A DNA stretch of 64,000 nucleotides, from NCBI GenBank assembly GCA_046331625.1, contig JAXLQL010000001.1, forward strand, positions 496,001-560,000, written 5' to 3'. Of the stretch, positions 34,501 to 41,876 are shown one piece after another. The notes below the pieces were generated by a model. It searched no databases. It was not told where the DNA came from and saw only the letters and a program-made list of their open reading frames with translations. Both the position numbers and the translations under genes were made by a program. The stretch is from JAXLQL01 sp046331625. GTDB lineage: Bacteria > Acidobacteriota > Terriglobia > Bryobacterales > Bryobacteraceae. Each line of letters starts with the position of its first letter. Positions within the stretch are counted from its first letter, which is position 1.

Positions 34501-34728
34501 CTCATGACGACGTTCGCGCTGGTAGCGGGAATGCTGCCGCTGGCGTTGGGGACGGGTCCGGGCGCGGAGGAGCGGCGCGCGGTGGCAGTGGTGGTGATCG
34601 GCGGACAGAGCTTGTCGTTGTTGCTCACGTTGCTGGTGACGCCGGTGGCGTATTCGTTGTTCGATGATCTTGCGGCGAGGCGGTGGTGGCCGGTGCGGGA
34701 TCGCGTGGTGCAGCAGCACGGCGATTGA
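31552..34728 (+). CDS. RND efflux pump permease (AcrB/HAE1 family)
   Basis: 1058 residues, full family length. The N-terminal helix is RRPVFAAMMILALVVIGVSSYLRLGVDRFPQVD. TM4 carries the proton-relay aspartates in MVGIVIDDAIIVLENIF, and the C-terminal half repeats the fold with SALGILVLFGVVKKNSILQIDHMNNLR and RLRPILMTTFALVAGMLPLALG. Two large periplasmic porter loops lie at about 30-330 and 550-860. Probably a multidrug or organic-compound exporter in the inner membrane. It is co-transcribed with the adaptor, and no local regulator is visible. Confidence 0.96.
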   Translation: MQKLADVCIRRPVFAAMMILALVVIGVSSYLRLGVDRFPQVDIPTVMVKTLLPGAGPEEVETLVSDIIEEAVNTVEGIRELRSVSHPGRSTIVANFELNRDIDAAAQDIRDRVSAVLRQLPEDIEPPVAAKFDNESTPVLSIALSGTKSVRELTELADKVIKPQIERSTGVGEVQIVGGRERAINIWADADRLAAYRLPITRVATALARQNTEVPGGNITAGVHEQSLRTAGRLVDPRAFNDLVIATVRHTPVRVADIGYAEDGTKEQRTVSRLDGIPTVVLDIRRQSGANTVAVIEGVKEKMSRASALLPAGVSYRFIRDQSRYIEAALSEINLHLVLGSILASLVVLAFTRSWSSTVIAAIAIPVSVIASFGVMKALGFTLNSVTMLSLVLMVGIVIDDAIIVLENIFRFVEEKGMNPFLAARAATADIGMAVLATTLSLVVIFVPVSFMSSISGRFLYQFGITSAVAILVSLFVSFSLTPMMSARLLRPLKQGEVGHDHAASRTGFYRYIDRFYAGLLSFSMRHRFAVAMLGLTVAASSIPLYQAVRQEYIPSDVDEAEFEVEVNAPEGVSMAGMNDVLLQVEKDIRETPGVTSVLADIGGNPQGGGISRGDLLVAIEPHEKRTLSVSRLLRETLRGQPMKAFQGNYSQRQVMVAIRKKLSRYKDLWTRVRNAPSFSLGGGNHEIDFVIRGPDLLSLAKYSAQLRDRSRELGGIVDGDVTLKLNSPELRVNIDRARAADLAVSTNDVAQALRIMVGGEEKVTRYRDPAINEDYDVELRLLQQFRGSAGAIAQLYVPRDNGELARLDSLVEMTSDTTPTRIDRLDRQRQASLRAGVGPGFALADRIEALRQAVKEMNLPPAYSTSVTGKARELERTGREFLIAFALSIAFMYMILASQFENLVHPLTILLSLPLSIPFALLSLWATGNTMNLYSALGILVLFGVVKKNSILQIDHMNNLRASGMSRAEAILQGNRDRLRPILMTTFALVAGMLPLALGTGPGAEERRAVAVVVIGGQSLSLLLTLLVTPVAYSLFDDLAARRWWPVRDRVVQQHGD

Positions 34729-34765
34729 ACGGTCGTCGGAACCTGCGCGCTAAGATTGGAGGTTC

Positions 34766-36346
34766 ATGCGGCATTTCTGCACGGCGGGTCCGATTCAGAC
34801 GGACCTACATTACTCCGTTCCTCCGCTCAGCCGCATTGATACGTCGACAGTCTTCTCGTTGATCGATGCGCGAAAGTACTTTCTGCTTCACGCGCCCCGG
34901 CAGAGTGGAAAGACTTCGGTCATCAGAGCACTGGCGGAGGCGCTGAATGAGACCGGCCGATACAAGGCACTTTATGTAAACATCGAAGGCGCGCAACCGT
35001 ACCGCGACGACTTCAATGGCGCGAATAGGGCCCTTGCAACAGAAATCGCCGGGGCAGCGCTAAGACGTCTACAAGATCCCTATCCCGAACAGGCTTGCCG
35101 CGAAATCCTTTCGCTAGGCGAGACATTCGCCGTCAGCCGGCTCTTGGGCGCCTGGAGCACTCATTCACCCCTACCGATCGTTCTCCTTCTCGACGAAGTG
35201 GACGCGCTCGTTGGCGACTCGCTCATCTCACTGCTCCGTCAACTCCGCTCCGGGTACGCGGACCGGCCCGCGCAGTTTCCGCAAAGCATTATGTTATGCG
35301 GTGTCCGCAATCTCCAGGACTATCGCATTCACGGCTCCAAGGAAGTCATCACCGGCGGCAGCGCCTTCAACATCAAAGCCGAATCACTTCGCTTGGGAAA
35401 CTTCACCGAAGCCGAAGTACGCCAGCTCTATGAGGAGCACACGCGAGAAACCGGACAGACCTTCGACGAAGCGGTCTATCCGCTGGTTTGGAATCTGACA
35501 CGCGGCCAGCCATGGCTCGTGAATGCCTTGGCCTGGGATGCCTGCTTCAAGCTTCAGACGGATCGCACACAGCCCATCACCGCGGACCTCATCCACGAAG
35601 CCAAAGAGCGCCTCATCCTTTCGCGTCAGACCCACCTCGACCAACTGAGCGACAAGCTCTCAGAAGCACGGGTCCGCAAGGTGATCGAGCCCATTCTGTC
35701 CGGAGCCGCGCAGCTCGAAGCGGCGGCATTCGATGACGACACCCAATACTGCATCGACCTCGGCCTCATCGAGCGCCGCAAGGGCGAGGGCTTGGTGATC
35801 TCGAACGCGATCTATCGCGAAGTGATCCCGCGCGAGCTCACCTACCAGACGCAGATTGCTCTCGAAGTCAATGACAAACCCGAGCAGTGGTACGTCAACC
35901 CCGATGGCCGCATCGACATGATCCGCCTGCTGGATAACTTCCAGCAGTTCTTCCGCGAGAATTCGGAGTCGTGGCTCGAGCGCTTCACCTATCGCGAGGC
36001 CGGACCGCAACTCCTGATCCAAGCCTTCCTACAAAGGATCGTCAATGGCGGAGGACGAATCGATCGAGAGTATGCGTTGGGCCGCCGCCGCACGGACCTG
36101 CTCGTCGTTTGGAAGCATCCGAACGGCACGCAGCGCGCCGTGATCGAGTGCAAGATCCAACGGCGCTCGCTCGAGCAAACCATCGCAGAGGGGCTACCGC
36201 AAACAGCGGACTACATGGATCGCTCCGGCGCCGAAGAGGGGCACTTGGTCGTCTTCAATCGCGAGGCCGACGTGAGCTGGGAGGAGAAGATCTTCTGCCG
36301 CGAGGCCGAACACGAAGGAAAGCGCATCCGGATCTGGGGCATGTGA
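34766..36346 (+). CDS. AAA ATPase with C-terminal PD-(D/E)XK nuclease-like domain, copy 1
   Basis: 526 residues. The P-loop is in LHAPRQSGKTSV, Walker B in IVLLLDEVDALVGD, and a sensor-like region in MLCGVRNLQDYRIHGS. A winged-helix part follows (about 290-350: CIDLGLIERRKGEGLVISNAIYREVIPRE). The C-terminal 120 residues have D-x(n)-ExK architecture (RRTDLLVVW, AVIECKIQ), a PD-(D/E)XK nuclease core. This ORC/STAND-like plus nuclease arrangement suggests a DNA-linked or defence-type ATPase, function unproven. The next gene is a mosaic near-duplicate. Confidence 0.82.
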   Translation: MRHFCTAGPIQTDLHYSVPPLSRIDTSTVFSLIDARKYFLLHAPRQSGKTSVIRALAEALNETGRYKALYVNIEGAQPYRDDFNGANRALATEIAGAALRRLQDPYPEQACREILSLGETFAVSRLLGAWSTHSPLPIVLLLDEVDALVGDSLISLLRQLRSGYADRPAQFPQSIMLCGVRNLQDYRIHGSKEVITGGSAFNIKAESLRLGNFTEAEVRQLYEEHTRETGQTFDEAVYPLVWNLTRGQPWLVNALAWDACFKLQTDRTQPITADLIHEAKERLILSRQTHLDQLSDKLSEARVRKVIEPILSGAAQLEAAAFDDDTQYCIDLGLIERRKGEGLVISNAIYREVIPRELTYQTQIALEVNDKPEQWYVNPDGRIDMIRLLDNFQQFFRENSESWLERFTYREAGPQLLIQAFLQRIVNGGGRIDREYALGRRRTDLLVVWKHPNGTQRAVIECKIQRRSLEQTIAEGLPQTADYMDRSGAEEGHLVVFNREADVSWEEKIFCREAEHEGKRIRIWGM

Positions 36347-36390
36347 CTGAGATTCGCACACATCACTCGCCACGCTAAGATGAGAGGTTC

Positions 36391-37974
36391 ATGCGGCATT
36401 TCTGTACAGCGGGTCCGGTTCGGGACGATATCCACTATCGAGTTCCGCCGCTGAGCCGCATTGACACTGCGACCGTGTTCTCGTTGATCGATGGGCTGAA
36501 GTATTTTCTGCTTCACGCACCGCGCCAGAGCGGGAAGACCTCGGTCATGATGGCTCTCGCGAACGCTCTCAACGAAACCGGCAGATACAAGGCCCTATAT
36601 GCAAATATCGAAGCCGCTCAGCCTATGCGTGACGACGTAGAAGGCGCCAATCGGGTGATCATCTCGAGTATCGCCGGCCGCGCTGATCGGTTTCTCAAGG
36701 ATCCCTACCCGGAGCAGTTTCGCCGCGATTTGCTCTCCCGGTCCGGCCACGAGAACGCAGTCTACCAACTCCTTGCCGCCTGGAGCTCGCATTCGCCCTT
36801 ACCGATCGTTCTGTTCCTCGACGAAGTCGACGCGCTCGTTGGCGACTCCCTCATCTCTCTGCTCCGCCAACTCCGCTCCGGCTATGCTGACCGCCCCACC
36901 CAGTTCCCGCAGAGCATCGTGCTATGCGGCGTTCGCAATCTCCAGGACTATCGCATTCACGGCTCCAAGGAAGTCATCACCGGCGGCAGCGCCTTCAACA
37001 TCAAAGCCGAATCACTTCGCTTGGGAAACTTCACCGAAGCCGAAGTACGCCAGCTCTATGAGGAGCACACGCGAGAGACCGGACAGACCTTCGAAGAAGC
37101 GGTCTATCCGCTGGTTTGGAATCTGACACGCGGCCAGCCATGGCTCGTGAATGCCTTGGCCTGGGATGCCTGCTTCAAGCTCCAGACCGATCGCACACAA
37201 CCCATCACCGCGGACCTCATCCACGAAGCCAAAGAGCGCCTCATCCTTTCGCGCCAGACCCATCTCGACCAACTGAGCGACAAGCTCTCTGAAGCGCGGG
37301 TCCGCAAGGTGATCGAGCCCATTCTCTCAGGTTCCGCTCAACTCGAAGCCGCGGCATTCGATGACGACACCCAATACTGCATCGATCTCGGACTCATCGA
37401 ACGCCGCAAGGGCGAGGGCTTGGTGATCTCGAACGCGATCTATCGCGAAGTGATCCCGCGCGAGCTCACCTACCAAACGCAGATTGCTCTCGAAGTCAAT
37501 GACAAGCCCGAGCAGTGGTACGTCAACCCCGATGGCCGCATCGACATGATCCGCCTGCTCGACAACTTCCAGCAGTTCTTCCGCGAGAACTCGGAGTCAT
37601 GGCTCGAGCGCTTCACCTATCGCGAGGCCGGACCGCAGCTCCTCATCCAAGCCTTCCTACAAAGGATCGTGAACGGTGGCGGCCGCATCGACCGCGAGTA
37701 TGCACTCGGCCGCCGGCGGACCGATCTGCTCGTCGTTTGGAAGCATCCGAACGGCACGCAGCGCGCCGTGATCGAGTGCAAGATCCAACGGCGCTCGCTC
37801 GAACAAACCATCGCCGAGGGGCTCCCGCAAACAGCGGACCACATGGATCGCTCCGGCGCCGACGAGGGCCATCTGGTGATCTTCAATCGCGAGGCGGGCG
37901 CGAGTTGGGAAGAAAAGATCTTCTCCCGCGAGGCCGAACACGAAGGAAAGCGCATCCGGATCTGGGGCATGTAG
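36391..37974 (+). CDS. AAA ATPase with C-terminal PD-(D/E)XK nuclease-like domain, copy 2
   Basis: 527 residues, a tandem paralogue of the gene 44 bp upstream. From about residue 185 on the proteins are almost identical, including identical DNA stretches of over 100 bp, and the first 25 residues and the bases just before the start (GCTAAGAT..GAGGTTC) also match. Residues about 75-145, between the P-loop and Walker B, are strongly diverged. All motifs are kept (APRQSGKTS, VLFLDEVDAL, AVIECKIQ). The pattern suggests duplication with later gene conversion of the 3' parts, leaving two input domains on one effector. Confidence 0.82.
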   Translation: MRHFCTAGPVRDDIHYRVPPLSRIDTATVFSLIDGLKYFLLHAPRQSGKTSVMMALANALNETGRYKALYANIEAAQPMRDDVEGANRVIISSIAGRADRFLKDPYPEQFRRDLLSRSGHENAVYQLLAAWSSHSPLPIVLFLDEVDALVGDSLISLLRQLRSGYADRPTQFPQSIVLCGVRNLQDYRIHGSKEVITGGSAFNIKAESLRLGNFTEAEVRQLYEEHTRETGQTFEEAVYPLVWNLTRGQPWLVNALAWDACFKLQTDRTQPITADLIHEAKERLILSRQTHLDQLSDKLSEARVRKVIEPILSGSAQLEAAAFDDDTQYCIDLGLIERRKGEGLVISNAIYREVIPRELTYQTQIALEVNDKPEQWYVNPDGRIDMIRLLDNFQQFFRENSESWLERFTYREAGPQLLIQAFLQRIVNGGGRIDREYALGRRRTDLLVVWKHPNGTQRAVIECKIQRRSLEQTIAEGLPQTADHMDRSGADEGHLVIFNREAGASWEEKIFSREAEHEGKRIRIWGM

Positions 37975-37989
37975 CCAGCATCCGCGCGG

Positions 37990-38270
37990 CTATTTCTTGC
38001 GCGAAGTTTTCGAGCGACGGCCCGGCATCGCGTCTTCGGGTGACGGCGGAACATCGGGCGCCAGGTCCAACAAAGCCAGTCCTTCACTGCTGGGACCCGC
38101 ATGTCCCGCAACTTTTCGAAATAGGCCACCTGCCCGCGGATCAAGAGGCCCTCTTGAATCAAGTCGGAATACAAACGGTTCTCGGAAAGGCCGGCGCGTT
38201 GCGCCAACCGGCGAGCCCGAGTCCGGTCTTGGGCTGCGATCCGCAGAGGAAAACTGCTCTGTTTATGCAT
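37990..38270 (-). pseudogene. RHH antitoxin-like gene, frameshifted
   Basis: From ATG 38270: FPLRIAAQDRTRARRLAQRAGLSENRLYSDLIQEGLL, a ribbon-helix-helix DNA-binding fold, then QVAYFEKLRDMRVP. A one-base loss near 38090 shifts the frame. In the next frame the protein would finish GLALLDLAPDVPPSPEDAMPGRRSKTSRKK with a stop at 37990. As written it reads through antisense to the ATPase gene. Its start overlaps the end of the toxin remnant. Confidence 0.7.
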
Positions 38271-38595
38271 CCCTGTTTATCTCCTGGAGCACCTGCTGTG
38301 GGGTCCTCACCTGAATGCTCGGCCACACGGTCTCCGGCCTTCGGAAATGACGTATATTATGGGTCATAATGACCGCTGGGCTCGCGGCAAATGCCAACTC
38401 GTAGACGAAGTTGTCACCTTCGTCCCGGAGATTCGGTCTCCATAGATATCGCACACCAATCTAGTCAGAAGCAGTAACGAACGTAGCCATGAATCGGTCG
38501 AGTTGCGTGGCAGAGTGGACGAGCCGCCCGGACGCCGCCATCCGTTGCAGTATATATCCACTCACAGTCGAGCAAATGACGCACCCGACCCTCAT
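38263..38595 (-). pseudogene. PIN-domain toxin remnant
   Basis: The C-terminal PIN part is clear: VRYLWRPNLRDEGDNFVYELAFAASPAVIMTHNIRHFRR, with the D-E-x-D acidic site and the THN strand typical of COG1569-type toxins. The preceding codons (TQLDRFMATFVTASD) are in the same frame but are cut by a TAG at about 38463. The normal N-terminus with the first catalytic Asp is not recognisable. With the broken antitoxin this is a dead PIN/RHH module. Confidence 0.7.
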
Positions 38596-38659
38596 GATGT
38601 CACCTTGGACATCACCCCCGGAGTCAATCCAGAACCACACAACACGACCGTGCCTCTGT

Positions 38660-40258
38660 CTAGCCCTTCCGCGTAGCCGTGAACGTCGCCCCTCCGTACT
38701 CGCCCATATCCACCAAGCCCGTCATGCGCGACCCGTCGAACGTTCCTCTGTACGTGTACCGCAGCGACGTCCCTTCGACTTTGCCAGCGCTCGAGAACTC
38801 CACTTTGTTCCCATCAACATGGCCCTTCAGCGGCCCCTTCAGCAAGCGGCCTGTGTAGCTGCCGCTCACGGCGTTGCCTTTCGGATCGAGATAGAACGTA
38901 TGCCTCGTCGACCCGGACTTGAATCGGATTTCCGCTTCCCAGAGTCCGCTGACGTCACCGGCCGGCGCAGCGTACTGCGGCTTGGAGCGCGGCGGCGGAG
39001 CTTGGCCGAGAATCTCGTGCAGTCGCTCAGCGACAATCTTGTACTCGCCCGGCCACATCGCCGCCGGCCGGAACAACATCTCGCTTCCTCCGTCGCCCTC
39101 GCTGAGCCCGGCATGCGTCATGATGCGCGGCTCGCCCTCGAGCATCTTTTTGCCAACCTCGCCCGCCGTGATGCCGACCTTCTTCGGATCCCACACCACC
39201 TTCATGGTCGGATAGTACTGCTTATCCTTGGGCTCGATGATCTCGCCCGACACTCCAGACACCTTGGAGACGGTGTCGGCGATGTGGCGGAACCACGCGC
39301 GCCACTCCGCATCCTCGGCATCGCGATTGCGCTTTCCCGTGCGCAACATTTCCACCGCCTTCACCATGCCCACGATCTCTTCTTTGCTCACCTTGATCGC
39401 GCGAGCGAAAGCGTGGTGCGGAGCACTGTTCATGAACGCGGCGGCGATCAGATCCTTGCGACCCACCAGCATTCCCGCAGTCTGCGGTCCACGCAGGATC
39501 TTGCCGCCTGAATATGCCACCATGTCCACTCCGCGCGAGATGTAAGGATTGGGCACAAGCGGCAGACGATCCGCCACATCGAGCACCACGGGCACACCGT
39601 GCTTGTGCGCCACGGCTACATACTGCTCGAGCGTGAACGGATTCCCATCGGCTGCCATGTTGATCTGACCAGTGGCCATTGCGGTCTTAGCGGAAAAGGC
39701 GGCCTCCAGATCGGCGAGCGTCTGCACCTCGATCATCTTCACGCCCGTGCTGCGCACCGCATGGTCATAGACGCTCCGAGACCAGCGCGGTACGATCACT
39801 TCGCTCTTGAGTCCAGTGGTATCCGGGAGCTGCTGCATCTTCTCCGGATCGCCGCCGGCCACGCACGCGAGCGTCGCGCAGGTCATCGCCCCGGCAGCTC
39901 CCGAACTCACCATCGCCGACTCCACTTGCAGTAACTCGGCGATGCGCTTGCCCGCGCCTTCCATCAACTCGTCAAAGTTCACCGGATAGAACGCGGCATT
40001 GTTCATCGCCTCGATCACTTCCGGCAGCATGGCCGAGCCGCCGTTGATCGTGTAGGTAGATGTGCAGTTGATGAACGGCTTCACGCCGAACGTGGAATAG
40101 ATCTCGGGTCCCGTGCCGCGCATGGGGAGCTTCGAGGCAGCTCGTGCGGCTCGCGGACCGAGCAAGCCCGCCCCTCCCGTGAGCGCGGAGGCAACGAGCA
40201 TCTGGCGGCGATTGATCGCGGTAGCTTTCGACTTCTTTTGCTTCATGACCGCGGCCAT
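38660..40258 (-). CDS. Tat-exported SelA-like PLP protein with C-terminal beta domain
   Basis: 532 residues (ATG 40246 is an alternative start). Tat signal NRRQMLVASALTGGAGLL. The PLP fold is the same as in the gene at 26916: NCTSTYTINGGSAMLPEV, VVLDVADRLPLVP, and lysine in DMVAYSGGKILRGPQ (about residue 250). It has an extra beta-rich domain after about 430 (VSGLWEAEIRFKSGSTRHTF, GSYTGRLLKG, GLVDMGEYGGATFTATRKG). A periplasmic ammonia-lyase or racemase-like role is inferred. It is divergent from a secreted triple-RidA gene 33 bp away; RidA proteins clear the enamine/imine intermediates that PLP lyases release. Confidence 0.85.
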   Translation of the reverse strand: MAAVMKQKKSKATAINRRQMLVASALTGGAGLLGPRAARAASKLPMRGTGPEIYSTFGVKPFINCTSTYTINGGSAMLPEVIEAMNNAAFYPVNFDELMEGAGKRIAELLQVESAMVSSGAAGAMTCATLACVAGGDPEKMQQLPDTTGLKSEVIVPRWSRSVYDHAVRSTGVKMIEVQTLADLEAAFSAKTAMATGQINMAADGNPFTLEQYVAVAHKHGVPVVLDVADRLPLVPNPYISRGVDMVAYSGGKILRGPQTAGMLVGRKDLIAAAFMNSAPHHAFARAIKVSKEEIVGMVKAVEMLRTGKRNRDAEDAEWRAWFRHIADTVSKVSGVSGEIIEPKDKQYYPTMKVVWDPKKVGITAGEVGKKMLEGEPRIMTHAGLSEGDGGSEMLFRPAAMWPGEYKIVAERLHEILGQAPPPRSKPQYAAPAGDVSGLWEAEIRFKSGSTRHTFYLDPKGNAVSGSYTGRLLKGPLKGHVDGNKVEFSSAGKVEGTSLRYTYRGTFDGSRMTGLVDMGEYGGATFTATRKG

Positions 40259-40291
40259 TCTACCACGTGCGATCTGATACTGTGTGGAGAC

Positions 40292-41485
40292 ATGCGACGC
40301 GCAATTCCGTTACTTGCCGTACTCGCCTCCACATGCCAAGCCCAGTTCCAGGTGGAGCGGAAGTTCCTCTACCCGGATGCCTTCGCGGCTGGCAGACCCT
40401 ACAGTCCAGGTGTACTCGCGGGCAAGGCGCTCTACATCGCCGGCCAGATCGACAAAGATCCCAAGACAGGCGCGCAACCGGAAGGAATCGCCGCACAGAC
40501 ACGCATGGCGATGAACAACGTGGGACACGTGCTGCGCGCGGCCGGCATGGACTTCTCGAACCTCGTCACCTGCCACGTGCAGCTCGCCGACATGAACCAG
40601 TACAAGGAGATGAATGAGGTCTACGGCAGCTACTTTAGCGCGGGTGAGTACCCGGCGCGCACCACGCTCGAGTTCGCGGGGCTTCCCGGCGGAGCCAAGA
40701 TCGAAGTGAGTTGCATCGCCTATGCCGACAAGTCGAAGATCGTTGGCGTGAAGCCTCCCGAGGGTTCGATACCTGCGGCCATGGGACCCTATCGCAGCGC
40801 CGTATGGGCCGGCGACACGCTCTACGTTTCCGGAAGCGGCGGACGGCAGCCGAAGACGAACGAGCTCGCCGAGACGATCGAAGGGCAGACGAAGCAGACG
40901 ATGGAGAACATCGGCGAGATTCTCAAGGCGGCCGGCCTCACGTACAAAGATGCGGTGTTTGCCAACGTCTACTTCATGGATCCGCAGCAGGGCAAGGGGC
41001 CCACGTATGGAAGCCTGAACTCGGTCTACCGGAACTCATTCGCACTCGGTACCGCTCCCAGTCGCGCCAGCTTCTGCGTGTCGCGTCTGCCGGGCGCCAT
41101 CCGCGTCGAGATGACGTTCATCGCCACGCGTGACCGCAAGAACAAAGGGCGAGTTGTTCCCGACTCGGCGGGACCGAGCCCCACGTCATCGAACGGGGGA
41201 GTGCTTGATGGCGATACCCTCTACACGTCGGGCAAGTCGGGCAGCGGCGGAACGCTCGAAGCACAGATGCGCGATTCGCTTGCGAGCATCCAGGGCATTC
41301 TCAAGCTTGCGGGGATGGATCTGCGGCACGTCGTGGACGCGCATGTCTACCTCAAGGATGGAGGCCAGATGGAGGCGATGAACGCGATCTTCCGTGAGTA
41401 CTTTCCGCGCAACCCTCCGGCTCGGACCACGGTGCAGGTGTTTCAGGAGCAGCTCGAGCAAGTGCAGGTAGTCGCGGTCCGCTGA
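40292..41485 (+). CDS. Secreted protein with three RidA domains
   Basis: 397 residues from ATG 40292 (GGAGA upstream). The signal peptide MRRAIPLLAVLASTCQAQ is followed by three YjgF/RidA units at about 22-150, 155-275 and 285-397. Each has the pattern Y-SPGV-G--LYIAGQI, MNNVGHVLRAAGMDFSNLV and a closing RTTLEFAGLPGGAKIEVSCIA-like strand. RidA trimers hydrolyse reactive imines, with an Arg in the last strand. A single chain of three units may fold as a built-in trimer. Divergent from the SelA-like gene, which fits an imine-clearing partner role outside the cytoplasm. Confidence 0.87.
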   Translation: MRRAIPLLAVLASTCQAQFQVERKFLYPDAFAAGRPYSPGVLAGKALYIAGQIDKDPKTGAQPEGIAAQTRMAMNNVGHVLRAAGMDFSNLVTCHVQLADMNQYKEMNEVYGSYFSAGEYPARTTLEFAGLPGGAKIEVSCIAYADKSKIVGVKPPEGSIPAAMGPYRSAVWAGDTLYVSGSGGRQPKTNELAETIEGQTKQTMENIGEILKAAGLTYKDAVFANVYFMDPQQGKGPTYGSLNSVYRNSFALGTAPSRASFCVSRLPGAIRVEMTFIATRDRKNKGRVVPDSAGPSPTSSNGGVLDGDTLYTSGKSGSGGTLEAQMRDSLASIQGILKLAGMDLRHVVDAHVYLKDGGQMEAMNAIFREYFPRNPPARTTVQVFQEQLEQVQVVAVR

Positions 41486-41639
41486 GCGGCACTTCACCGT
41501 GAACGTAAATGTGGCGCACGCTTCAGCGTGCCGCCGGGCACCTCAATGCGCGCGCCACACGCGCGACGCCGCCCTCGTGACCGGCACGGATCTTCGCACT
41601 GCAGTGGAGCAGGTGAAGGTACAGCGACCCGCTGAGGCG

Positions 41640-41872
41640 TGAGCTACGCGTCGCGCACCGGGGCGAGTCGGACGAACAGGGCCAACGAGGGTACCTGCGC
41701 AAGCCGGACGGGTGCAGGTGTAGGGGCCGCTGCGCCGCTCCACTCGACGACGGAGGCTTGCACGCGTGAACCGCGAAGCTGTGCGCTGCGCACATAGGTA
41801 AGTCGGACGAACAGGGCCAACGAGTGTGCCTACGCGCAAGCCGGGCAGCGGCATGTGCAGCGTCCGCTGATC
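41640..41872. repeat. Degenerate tandem repeats after the RidA gene
   Basis: The 391-bp gap 41486-41876 has no credible gene. It contains two imperfect copies of a unit of about 95 bp (about 41640-41735 and 41776-41872) sharing an exact 24-mer at 41666-41689 and 41801-41824. Short pieces resemble the 3' end of the RidA gene (GTGCAGGT..CCGCTGA), so local duplication of the gene end is possible. Confidence 0.65.
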
Positions 41873-41876
41873 CGCG

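Noticed and set aside
37617..37989. C-terminal part of a 217-codon ORF continuing from the antitoxin
   Set aside because: It is read-through after the frameshift, antisense to the second AAA ATPase gene.
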